The translations under genes and the position numbers were made by a program. Positions 55,096-63,900 of a stretch of DNA of 64,000 nt are shown here, piece after piece (within the stretch, counting starts at the first letter, position 1; every line of letters begins with the position of its first letter). The notes beneath the pieces were generated by a model that saw only the letters and a program-made list of their open reading frames with translations, had not been told where the DNA came from and did no database searches. The stretch lies in contig NZ_CP025429.1 in assembly GCF_002848345.1 (NCBI RefSeq), forward strand, positions 310,001 to 374,000. The letters are read 5' to 3'. Source of the DNA: Chromobacterium sp. ATCC 53434 (GTDB lineage: Bacteria > Pseudomonadota > Gammaproteobacteria > Burkholderiales > Chromobacteriaceae).

Positions 55096-55731
55096 ATGCA
55101 ACTGATCAGTCAGAACTTCCAGGACGGACGGCCGATTCCGGGCGAATTCGCGTTCGCCGTGCCCGACGCGGCCAGCCGCATCGCCCTGTCGGCCAACCGC
55201 AATCCCCACCTGGCATGGAGCGGCGCGCCGGCGGGCACCCGTTCCTTCGTCATCGTCTGCCATGATCCGGACGTGCCCAGCCGCGGCGACGACGTCAACC
55301 AGGCCGGCCGCGTCGTGCCGGCCTCGCTGCCGCGCGTCGATTTCTTCCACTGGCTGCTGCTGGACATTCCGGCCGGCACCGCCGAAGTCGCGGCCGGCTC
55401 GCATTCCTCGGCCGTCACGCCGCGCGGCAAGCCGGGACCGGCCGCGCCCGGCGGGCTGCGCCACGGCATCAACGACTACACCGCCTGGTTCGCCGGCGAC
55501 GAGCAGATGGGCGGCGACTACTACGGTTACGACGGCCCGTGCCCGCCGTGGAACGACGAGCGGGTCCACCATTACGTCTTCACCGTCTACGCGCTGGCGA
55601 CGCCGACGCTGGACATCGAGGGCGCGCCGACCGGCGCCAAGGTCAGCGCGGCGCTGGCCAAGGCCGAGGTCTTGGGCCAGGCCAGCCTGACCGGCCTGTA
55701 CAGCCTGAATCCGGACGTCGCGGTAGGCTGA
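55096..55731 (+). CDS. YbhB/YbcL-family (PEBP / Raf kinase inhibitor-like) protein
   Basis: This 211-residue protein has the phosphatidylethanolamine-binding protein fold: NPHLAWSGAPAGTRSFVIVCHDPDVPS near residue 40 (the conserved D-P-D-x-P anion site), FFHWLLLDIPAGT, GYDGPCPPWNDERVHHYVFTVYAL. The family binds anionic or phospholipid head groups; the bacterial role is not settled. No signal peptide. It is longer than E. coli YbhB owing to an insert (RGDDVNQAGRVVPASLPRVD). It is convergent with the isochorismatase gene. Confidence 0.88.
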   Translation: MQLISQNFQDGRPIPGEFAFAVPDAASRIALSANRNPHLAWSGAPAGTRSFVIVCHDPDVPSRGDDVNQAGRVVPASLPRVDFFHWLLLDIPAGTAEVAAGSHSSAVTPRGKPGPAAPGGLRHGINDYTAWFAGDEQMGGDYYGYDGPCPPWNDERVHHYVFTVYALATPTLDIEGAPTGAKVSAALAKAEVLGQASLTGLYSLNPDVAVG

Positions 55732-55802
55732 GCGGAGGCGCCGGACGGGAGCGGCGCCGATGCGCCGCCCCGTTGGCCGGCCTGCCTTGCGGGGCGACTT
55801 CT

Positions 55803-55837
55803 GCCGATGCCGCAAAAAGATCGCGTACAGGCTCTTA
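55803..55837. repeat. right end of the GAGCCTGT repeat family
   Basis: GCCGATGCCGCAAAAAGATC followed by GCGTACAGGCTCTTA matches the right ends of the copies ending at 6037 and 42861. The flanking 55740-55802 holds further decayed, GC-rich hairpin sequence. The last three bases, TTA, are the stop codon of the isochorismatase-family gene on the minus strand. Confidence 0.75.
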
Positions 55838-56422
55838 CTGCGGCATCGACGGCATGATGACCTGTTGCGCGATCTCCATGCCCTCGGGCGTGGCCCAGGT
55901 GCCGACCAGCTCGGCGATCGCCTGGTTGGTGCTGGACAGCGTCGCGCCGGCCTGTTCCATCCGCCGCAGCGCCATGTCGTCGGCCAGCTTGCCGGGCGAG
56001 CCGCCGGCGTCGGCGATCACCTGCACCTGGTAGCCCATGCCGACCAGGCTGAGCACCGGAAACACCGTGCAGACGTCGTTGGTGACGCCGGCGACGATCA
56101 GCTTCTTGCGGCCGGTGGCCCGCACCGCGGCGGCGAAGTTCGGGTCGTCCATCGCGTTGACGATGCCGGCGCGCTTGACGCGCGCGTCGAACGCGGCGGG
56201 CAGGATGTCGGCCAGCTCGGCGAGCAGCGGCCCCTGCGCGTAGTCTTCCATGCTGGAGGTTAGCACCGCCGGCATCTTCAGGATGCGGGCCGCCTGGGCC
56301 AGCATCAGCGCGTTGCGCTTCATCTCCTCGAAGGGCAGCGAGCGCACCCAGCCCATTGTTCCGACCTGATGGTCGATCAGCAACAGCGCCGCATTGTCGG
56401 CGGTATATCGTTCAAAACTCAT
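55835..56422 (-). CDS. isochorismatase-family (YcaC-like) hydrolase
   Basis: This 195-residue cysteine hydrolase has the family triad: Asp 17 in LLLIDHQVG, a Lys after RVK or in GRKKLIVAG, and the nucleophile Cys 118 in VAGVTNDVCTVFPVLS. The cis-peptide region GVTNDVC is typical of YcaC-type members, whose substrates are unknown. Its ATG overlaps the stop of the pirin gene (ATGA). Its stop is formed by the end of a repeat element. Confidence 0.9.
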   Translation of the reverse strand: MSFERYTADNAALLLIDHQVGTMGWVRSLPFEEMKRNALMLAQAARILKMPAVLTSSMEDYAQGPLLAELADILPAAFDARVKRAGIVNAMDDPNFAAAVRATGRKKLIVAGVTNDVCTVFPVLSLVGMGYQVQVIADAGGSPGKLADDMALRRMEQAGATLSSTNQAIAELVGTWATPEGMEIAQQVIMPSMPQ

Positions 56423-57177
56423 GCTTGATGCTCCTGGTGTCGATTCAACGACGAAGTCAGGGGTTGCCCCTGGAAAAACACGATGTGGGCCGGCCCGTTG
56501 CGGGCCTGGACCACGACGGCGCGGGAGCGGCCGTCGGCCGGATACACCGGCAGGCTTAGTCCGTCCGGCGTGAACGGCGTCCCGTCGATGGCGGCCTCGC
56601 CGGCAATCGGCAGCAGGAAGGCGCCGCCGCCGGCGGGAACGGTGAGCGTCACCGATGCGCCGTCCTCCAGCTCGATGTCCAGCAGCGTGACCGGCGTCGG
56701 CGGCGTCAACGGCGAGGTCCGGCCGTCGAAAGTTCCCAGCGCGACGCGGATGCGCGCGCCGGGCGGGCGGACCTGAGGAATGTCTTCCGGCGCCAGGCTG
56801 TGCGCCGATGGCGGGCCGTTTTGGGCTGCCGGCGGCAGCTGCACGAAAATCTGCAGCGAATGCACGGTCTTGCCGGCCTCGGCCGGGTCTTCCTGGTGGA
56901 CGATGCCGCTGCCGGCGGCGGTCCAGTGCAGGCCGCCGGGGCGGATCCGGTTGCGCGTGCCCAGCGAGTCGCGGTTGTCGATGCCGGTTTCCGAGTCGGC
57001 GAACACATAGGACACCGCGGAGAAGCCGGCATGCGGATGCGCCGGGAAGGTCGGGGCGCTCATCCAGGCGTGGTCGACGCCGATGAAGGGGTCCAGCCGG
57101 CCGGCGGCGTCGCGCAATCCATGGGCCCGGAAGTGGTCGCCGCGGCTGAGCGGGCGCAAGTTGGCGATGACGGGCAT
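56419..57177 (-). CDS. pirin-family protein
   Basis: This 252-residue bicupin protein carries the pirin N-terminal signature: DPFIGVDHAWMSAP, FPAHPHAGFSAVSYVF with the metal-binding His pair, and GGLHWTAAGSGIVHQEDP. Pirins are Fe-dependent; some are quercetin dioxygenases, others regulators. The C-terminal cupin ends with GPAHIVFFQGQPL. Start at 57177 has GGAAG eight bases upstream and lies 14 bases after the preceding ene-reductase gene, so it is the second gene of a three-gene operon. Confidence 0.9.
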   Translation of the reverse strand: MPVIANLRPLSRGDHFRAHGLRDAAGRLDPFIGVDHAWMSAPTFPAHPHAGFSAVSYVFADSETGIDNRDSLGTRNRIRPGGLHWTAAGSGIVHQEDPAEAGKTVHSLQIFVQLPPAAQNGPPSAHSLAPEDIPQVRPPGARIRVALGTFDGRTSPLTPPTPVTLLDIELEDGASVTLTVPAGGGAFLLPIAGEAAIDGTPFTPDGLSLPVYPADGRSRAVVVQARNGPAHIVFFQGQPLTSSLNRHQEHQA

Positions 57178-57191
57178 GATGGCTTCCGGTC

Positions 57192-58259
57192 TCAGTTCGG
57201 CGCGAGCAGCGCCGGATAGTCGGTATAACCTCTTGCGCCGCCGCCGTAGAAGGTGGCGCGGTCGGCCTCGTTCAGCGGGGCGTCCGCCTGCAGCCTGGCG
57301 ACGAAGTCGGGATTGGCGAGAATCATCTGGCCGTAGGACTCCAGGTCCGCCAGGCCGGACTCGACGTCCGAGCCTATCCGTTCGCGCGGTTGGCCGGGAC
57401 GGTTCAGGATCAGGCTTTGTTGCCAGAGCCGGCGCAGGTCCCGCAGCAGCGCCTCGTCGCCCAGATGCATCAGGTGCAGATAGGCCAGGCCGAGCTTGTC
57501 CAGTTCGGCGACCAGGTGCCGATACAGCGCCGGGCCTTCCGGGCCTTCGTCTATGCCCCAGATCGGCGTGCCGGGCGACAGCCGGATGCCGGTCCGCTCG
57601 GGGCCGATTTCGTCGGCGATGGCGGCGGCGACCTCGATGGCGAAGCGGGCCCGGTTTTCGATGGAGCCGCCATAGCGGTCGGCGCGCTGGTTGGCGCTGG
57701 GCGCCAGGAACTGCTGGATCAGATAGGCGTTGGCGCCGTGGATTTCGACGCCGTCCGCGCCGGCCTCGATGGCGCGCCGCGCGGCCAGGCGGAAGTCCGC
57801 CACGGTTTGGCCGATCTCGTCCAGGCTCAGCGCCCGCGGTTGCGGAATGTCCTGCATGCCGGTCGGCGTGAACATCTGGGTGTTTGGCGCGATGGCCGAC
57901 GGCGCGACGGCTTGCCGATGATGGGGCGTATTGTCCGGGTGCGACATCCGGCCGACGTGCATCAGCTGGATGAAGAGGCGGCTGCCGTGGCGGTGGACCG
58001 CCGAGGCGACGTTGCGCCAGCCGGCCACATGCGCGTCGGTGTAGATGCCGGGCGTGGCCAGATAGCCCTGGCCGTCGTCGGAAGGCTGGGTGCCTTCGGC
58101 GATGATCAGCCCGACGCTGGCGCGCTGCGCGTAGTAGGTGGCCGCCAGCTCGCCCGGCGTGCCGTCGAGGCCGGCGCGGCTGCGCGTCATCGGCGCCATC
58201 GCGATGCGGTTCTTCAGCGGGTGGCGGCCCATCGTGGCCGGCGTGAAAATCGTGTTCAT
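57192..58259 (-). CDS. alkene reductase, Old Yellow Enzyme family (NemA-like)
   Basis: This 355-residue FMN enzyme of the classical OYE type has KNRIAMAPMTRSRAG, GLIIAEGTQPSDDGQGY, FIQLMHVGRMSHPDN, GADGVEIHGANAYLIQQFL (active-site His-x-x-Asn), NQRADRYGGSIENRARF and FYGGGARGYTDYP at the C-terminus. It reduces activated C=C bonds of enones and maleimides with NAD(P)H. It is the first gene of the ene-reductase/pirin/isochorismatase operon and divergent from a LysR regulator. Confidence 0.93.
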   Translation of the reverse strand: MNTIFTPATMGRHPLKNRIAMAPMTRSRAGLDGTPGELAATYYAQRASVGLIIAEGTQPSDDGQGYLATPGIYTDAHVAGWRNVASAVHRHGSRLFIQLMHVGRMSHPDNTPHHRQAVAPSAIAPNTQMFTPTGMQDIPQPRALSLDEIGQTVADFRLAARRAIEAGADGVEIHGANAYLIQQFLAPSANQRADRYGGSIENRARFAIEVAAAIADEIGPERTGIRLSPGTPIWGIDEGPEGPALYRHLVAELDKLGLAYLHLMHLGDEALLRDLRRLWQQSLILNRPGQPRERIGSDVESGLADLESYGQMILANPDFVARLQADAPLNEADRATFYGGGARGYTDYPALLAPN

Positions 58260-58441
58260 GCGTCTTCCTTTGCGGTGATCCGTGTGCGGTCGGCAAACCG
58301 GATTTCTATCGATCCCGCAATCACTGCAAGCGGCTGCGCGGCGACGGCTTGGTTCGACTTGCCGGAGTCCATCATCCCCTTGTTTTTTAATGGGATAAAT
58401 ATGGTATTTTGGAAAGGATTGATCCAAATATGGAGCAGTGA

Positions 58442-59323
58442 GTGGAGTTGCTGAACGATATGGCCTTATTCGTCGAGGTGGTCAAAGCCAGGGGCTTTCG
58501 CGGCGCGGCGGAGGCCACCGGCGTGCCCAACTCGACGCTGTCGCGCCGGGTTTCCGCGCTGGAAAAGGCCATCGGCCTGCGCCTCCTGCACCGGACGACG
58601 CGCAAGGTAGAGCTGACCGAGGCCGGCTTGATCTACTACGAGCGCTGCCGCCGCATCGTCGACGAGGCGCGGCTGGCGCATGAACAGCTGGGCGACATGC
58701 TGGCCCAGCCTGTCGGGGTGCTGCGGGCCTCGCTGCCGGTCGATTTCGCGGTCGCCTACCTGGCGCCGCTGATCGCGGAATTCGCCCGGCAGCACCCCGG
58801 CCTGGCGTTCGACTTCGATCTGACGCCGCGGCGCGCCGACCTGGTCAGCGAGCCGTTCGACGTCGCGATCCGCATGGGCGCGCCGGAGAATTCGCAGCTG
58901 ATCGCGCGCCACCTCGCCTCGCTGCCGACCGAGCTCTACGCCTCTCCGGGCTATCTGCGACAACGCGGCATGCCGGCGGCGCCGGCCGAGCTGGCGGGCC
59001 ACGAATGCCTGAGCATGCAGAAGGCCGGCGCCGGATCCTGGACGCTGGAGAGCGGCGGGCAACAGGCCAGCGTCGCGATAGGGGGACGGTTCGCGCTGAA
59101 CAGCGTCGGCCTGATGCGCCGCCTGGCGGCGCTGGACATGGGCATCATCCTGATTCCGGCGGCCGTGGTGGCCGACGAACTGGCCGCCGGCAGCCTGCAG
59201 CGCGTTCTGCCGGCGTGGTCCGGCGCGCCGATTCCGGTGTATGCGATCACAGAGACCCGGCTGATCCCGGCCAAGACCCAGCGCTTCATCGAGTTTCTGC
59301 GCGTGCGGCTGGCGCGGCGCTAG
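58442..59323 (+). CDS. LysR-type transcriptional regulator
   Basis: This 293-residue protein starts at GTG 58442 with GGAG about six bases upstream. The winged helix is ALFVEVVKARGFRGAAEATG / VPNSTLSRRVSALEKAIG. The effector domain begins near residue 90 (GVLRASLPVDFAVAYLAPLI) and is of the CrgA/AaeR-like subgroup (DLVSEPFDVAIRMGAPENSQ, IILIPAAVVADELAAGSL). It probably controls the divergent ene-reductase operon. The 180-base spacer contains an AT-rich stretch (TTTTTTAATGGGATAAAT near 58383) suitable for a promoter. Confidence 0.92.
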   Translation: MELLNDMALFVEVVKARGFRGAAEATGVPNSTLSRRVSALEKAIGLRLLHRTTRKVELTEAGLIYYERCRRIVDEARLAHEQLGDMLAQPVGVLRASLPVDFAVAYLAPLIAEFARQHPGLAFDFDLTPRRADLVSEPFDVAIRMGAPENSQLIARHLASLPTELYASPGYLRQRGMPAAPAELAGHECLSMQKAGAGSWTLESGGQQASVAIGGRFALNSVGLMRRLAALDMGIILIPAAVVADELAAGSLQRVLPAWSGAPIPVYAITETRLIPAKTQRFIEFLRVRLARR

Positions 59324-59517
59324 CGCCGCGACGGACACCGCTTGCGCGCCGGTGGCCGCTTTCGTAGAATCGATGGCAATGGAGATGGCATTCCTCCGAT
59401 AAGCGCTTGATCCAAGCTGATGATGCCTACAGTGTTCCCTGGACCGGGAAGCTGTGGGCGCGCGCTCGGCTTTTCCTCCGTCCAGGCCTGTTCAACGATG
59501 AGAACGACTGGACCCGC

Positions 59518-60822
59518 ATGACCGCAAACCCAATCCCCGAACCGCTCGCCATCCTGCCTCATATCGTCAAATGGCTGCTCCTCGCCGGCCTGGTGGCCGC
59601 GCTGGCCGGCACGGCGTCCGCCTTCTTCCTGTTCGCGCTGGACTGGGCGACGGCGACCCGCCTGTCCCATCGCTGGCTGATCTGGCTGCTGCCGCTGGCC
59701 GGCTTTCTGGTCGGCCTCGCCTATTGGCGGCTGGGCCGCGAGGTCGAGGCCGGCAACAATCTGCTGATCGACGAAATCCACGACCCCAGGAAAGTGATCC
59801 CGCTGCGGATGGCGCCGCTGGTGTTGATCGGCACCGTGGCCTCCCACCTGTGCGGCGGCTCGGCCGGCCGCGAGGGCACGGCGGTGCAGATGGGCGGCGC
59901 GCTGGCCGACCAGCTCAACCACCTGCTGCCGCTGCGGCCGGAAGACCGCCGCATTCTGTTGATGGCCGGCATCAGCGCCGGTTTCGCCTCGGTATTCGGC
60001 ACGCCGCTGGCCGGCGCCATCTTCGGACTGGAGGTGCTGGCGATCGGCCGCCTGCGCTACGACGCCATCCTGCCGTGCATGGCGGCGGCCATCGTCGCCG
60101 ACCGGGTCGGGCTGGCCTGGGGCGTGCATCACACGCATTACGTCATTCCCTTCGTTCCGGACCTGAGCGGCTGGGGCCTGATCGCCTCGGCGATCGCCGG
60201 CGTGATCTTCGGCCTGACCGGCAAGCTGTTCGCCGACTCGGTGCACGCGATCTCGGCGCAATTCAGGCGGCGGGTCGGCTTCGCGCCGGCGCGTCCGCTG
60301 ATAGGCGGCGTCATCGTTGCGCTCGCCGCCGCGGCGATCCCGGCCGACGCCTACCTGGGCCTGGGCATTCCGACCATCGTCTCCGCCTTCCAGCAGCCGT
60401 TGCCGGCCTACGATTTCGCCGGCAAGCTGGCGTTCACCGCGATGACGCTGGGCGCCGGCTTCAAGGGCGGCGAGGTGACGCCGCTATTCTATATCGGCGC
60501 GACGCTGGGCAACGCGCTGGCGCCGCTGCTGCATCTGCCGTTTCCGTTGCTGGCCGGCATGGGCTTCGTCGCGGTATTCGCCGGCGCGGCCAATACGCCG
60601 CTGGCGTCGACGGTGATGGCGGTGGAACTGTTCGGGCCGGAAATCGGCGTCTATGCCGCGCTGGCCTGCGTGGTCAGCTATCTGTGCTCCGGCCACACCG
60701 GCATCTACCGGGCGCAGCGCGTCGGCCATGCCAAGCGGCGCGGCGTGCCGGAGAAGGTGAGACTGTCGGAGCTGCCGGCCCTGCGCCGCGATGCCGGGCG
60801 GGCGGGGGACAAGCGCGAATAG
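59518..60822 (+). CDS. ClC-family chloride channel or transporter
   Basis: This 434-residue membrane protein has ClC signatures: GGSAGREGTAVQMGGALADQ (selectivity loop with the gating Glu of GREG), GISAGFASVFGTPLAGAIFGLEVL and GAGFKGGEVTPLFYIGATLGN. The gating glutamate is present, so either H+/Cl- exchange or gated channel activity is possible. The external proton Glu of E. coli ClC-ec1 cannot be placed by eye. There are no C-terminal CBS domains. ATG 59518 is chosen; the earlier in-frame start adds a non-hydrophobic leader. Confidence 0.9.
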   Translation: MTANPIPEPLAILPHIVKWLLLAGLVAALAGTASAFFLFALDWATATRLSHRWLIWLLPLAGFLVGLAYWRLGREVEAGNNLLIDEIHDPRKVIPLRMAPLVLIGTVASHLCGGSAGREGTAVQMGGALADQLNHLLPLRPEDRRILLMAGISAGFASVFGTPLAGAIFGLEVLAIGRLRYDAILPCMAAAIVADRVGLAWGVHHTHYVIPFVPDLSGWGLIASAIAGVIFGLTGKLFADSVHAISAQFRRRVGFAPARPLIGGVIVALAAAAIPADAYLGLGIPTIVSAFQQPLPAYDFAGKLAFTAMTLGAGFKGGEVTPLFYIGATLGNALAPLLHLPFPLLAGMGFVAVFAGAANTPLASTVMAVELFGPEIGVYAALACVVSYLCSGHTGIYRAQRVGHAKRRGVPEKVRLSELPALRRDAGRAGDKRE

Positions 60823-60944
60823 ATGTCGGCATCGAGGCGTGGGGCGGCATGCCTGATCTTTCGGATAGTTTGGTTTGGAATGGTTGCTATCAAACCGGTT
60901 GACAGCCTGTGATAGACTGCCGCGTCAATACGCATGCGTGTAAT

Positions 60945-60972
60945 CACCCTCGATACGAGGGTGTTTCTATTT
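60945..60972 (+). terminator. intrinsic terminator upstream of vgrG
   Basis: A 7-bp stem CACCCTC / GAGGGTG with loop GATAC (60945-60963) is followed by TTTCTATTT. It would end transcription from the ClC gene and insulate vgrG, which starts 13 bases later. It could alternatively be a leader hairpin of vgrG. Confidence 0.6.
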
Positions 60973-60984
60973 CGGGTTTCCAGC

Positions 60985-63900
60985 ATGGACATCAACCAAC
61001 TCCTCGCCAGCTTCGCCTCCGCCTTCACCCAGGACAACCGCCTGCTGACGCTGGCGCTCGGCCACGGCGACATCGCCGCCGGGCAACTGCTGCCGCAGAC
61101 CCTGAGCGGCGAGGAGGGCGTGTCCCGACCGTACCGCTACACCGTCAGCTGCCTGTCGCCCGACGCCAACATCGAACTGAAGACCCTGCTCGGCCAGAGC
61201 GCCCGCCTCGGCATCGCCGACGCCCAGGGCCGCGAAACCGTCCGCTGCGGCGTCGTCAGCCAGGCCCGCCTCGCCGGTTCAGACGGCGGCTTCTCCCGCT
61301 ACGAACTGAGCATCGAGCCGCCGTTCGCGCTGCTGCGCCACCGCCGCGCCTCGCGCGTGTTCCAGGACTTGAGCGTGCCGGCCATCGTCCAGCAGATCGT
61401 CCAGGAACATCAGGCCGCCAACCCGGCCTTCGCCCGGGTGCAGACGCTGGAGATCCAGGTCGGCCAGGCCAGTCCCCGCAGCTACTGCCTGCAGTATCGC
61501 GAAAGCGACTACGACTTCATCGTCCGCCTGCTGCACGAAGAAGGCTATGCCTGGCGCTTCGAGCACATCGACGGTGACTCGCCCCAGGTCAAGCTGGTGG
61601 TGTTCGACGACGTCTACAGCCTGCCGCCGGCCGAAGTCGATCGGGTGCGCTTCCACCGTAGCGACGCCACCGAGGAAGAAGACGGCCTGACCGACTGGCA
61701 GGCGGCGCGCCAGATCGTGCCCGGCAGCGTCGCGCTGGCCAGCTTCGACTACCGGCCGGTCAGCGCCCAGCACAGCGGCGACAGCAGCCAGATCGACCAG
61801 GGCCAGACCGGTCAGTCGCTGCAATCCAGCCTGCAGGACTACGATCCACAGGGCCTGTACTACGCCGGCGACGCCGACCAGCTGTCGCACTACGCCCGGC
61901 TGCGCCAACAGGCGCACGACGCCGCAGCCAAGACCTTCGAGGGGACCGGCAGCATCCGCGGCCTGACCGCCGGCCAGTGGTTCCGGCTGGACGATCACCC
62001 GGCGCACGAAGGCGACGCCGCCGAACAGCGCGAATTCGTCGTCACCGGCCAGAGCTTCCAGGTTCAGAACAACTTGCCGACAGACCTCGCCTCGATACTC
62101 CCCTCGCCCCTGGCGGGAGAGGGGCAGGGGGAGAGGGGGATCAACGCCGAGACCGCCCCATTCACCACCCAAATCCAGGCGCAGCGACGCGGCATTCCGC
62201 TGACGCCGGCCTACGCCCATACGGAACAGGCCAAGCCGACCAGCCTGGGCGTGCAGACCGCCACCGTGGTCGGCCCGGCCGGGTCCGAAGTGCACACCGA
62301 CGAACAGGGCCGGATCAAGGTGCAGTTCCACTGGCAGCGGCCGGACGAGCACCCGACGATAGGCGCCGGCCTCGACGACAAATCGTCGTGCTGGCTGCGG
62401 GTGGCGATGCCGTCGGCCGGCGCCGGCTGGGGCCACCAGTTCCTGCCGCGCCTCGGCCAGGAAGTGCTGGTGGACTTCATCGAAGGCGACATCGACCGTC
62501 CGGTGATCACCGGCGTGCTGTACAACGGCGGCCACCCGCCGCCGGAGTTCAGCGGCGCCGGCAGCCTGCCGGCCAACAAGACGCTGTCCGGCATCAAATC
62601 GAAAGAACACCAGGGCGGCGGCTATAGCGAGCTGCTGTTCGACGACACGCCCGGCGAAGTGCGGGCCAAGCTCAGCAGCGAGCCGGGCAAGACCCAGCTG
62701 AACCAGGGCTTCCTCGCCCACCCGCGCAGCAACGGCAAGGCGCAGCCGCGCGGCGACGGTTTCGAGTTGCGCACCGACAAGCACGGCGCGATCCGCGCCG
62801 CCCACGGCCTGCTGTTGAGCACCGAAGCGCAGAACGGCGCGTCCGGCAAACAATTGGCCAGAGAGCACGCCCAGTCGCAGCTGGACAGCGCGCTGAACCT
62901 GGCGCAGTCAATGGCCGAGGCGGCGGCGGGCCAGCTGGCCGACACGATGGAGACCGGTCCGGACGGCATAGACCCGGACAACGGCAAGAGCGGCAACAAG
63001 GCCGACGGCCATCTGCAGCACCACGTCGAGGCGCTGAAGGCCTGGGAAGCCGGGTCGAATACCGACAAGGACGGCAAAACCGCCAAAGACCAGGCGGGCC
63101 AGCAGCCGCTGCTGGTGCTGTCGGGCCCGGCGGGCATCGTCAGCACAAGCGAGCAGAGCCAGACCCTCAGCGCCGGGCAGAACCTAAACCTGGTGGCGCA
63201 GCGTGACGCGAACCAGGTGACGGGCCGGCGCTGGATTCACAACGTCGGCCAGCACATCAGCCTGTTCGTGGCGGGAGTGAAGGACAAGGTGGCGCTGAAG
63301 CTGATCGCGGCGAAGGGCAAGGTGCAGGTGCAGGCGCAGAGCGACGCGATGGAGCTGACGGCCGATCAAGAGCTGACGATCACTGCCGTCAAGGGCAAGG
63401 CGCAGATCGCCGCCAGCCAGGAAGTGCTGCTGAGCAGCGGCGGCGGCTACATCCGCATCGCCGGCGGCAATATCGAGATCCATTGTCCCAGCGAGGTCAG
63501 CGTCAAGGGGGCCAGCCACCAGCTGAGCGGCCCGGCCAGCCTCAGCACGCCGATGCCGGTTTACGCCAAGCCCGGCACCGGCAATCTGCAGGTGATCCAC
63601 GAGTTCGCCAATGGATATTCGATGAACCAGGGCAAATTCGTCGTCACCGACGCGCTGGGCGTCAAGCACAGCGGCGTGCTGGACGAGGCCGGCAAGGCGA
63701 TGGTCAACGGCCTGCCGCTCGGGCCGGCGGAAGTCCAGTTCCTGGGCCGTCCGAACAAGGACAAGGCCGACATCTTCCCGTTCGTCGCGCAACCGGAAGA
63801 GGCGGTCAAACAACTGGGCGGCGAGGCGGTGAAGAAGCAGGCGATGAGCCAGCTCTCCAGTCTGGTGGGCAAGGCGGTGCCGCCCGGCGTCGCCGCGGCC

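Noticed and set aside
53251..55815. An 854-codon frame that would fuse a long leader to the ene-reductase
   Set aside because: The leader is a shadow of the MerR and PEBP genes on the other strand; the family N-terminus and Shine-Dalgarno sequence place the start at 54480.
61279..62868. 529-codon minus-strand frame opposite vgrG
   Set aside because: The plus strand encodes an unambiguous VgrG through the same interval; the minus frame has no family features.
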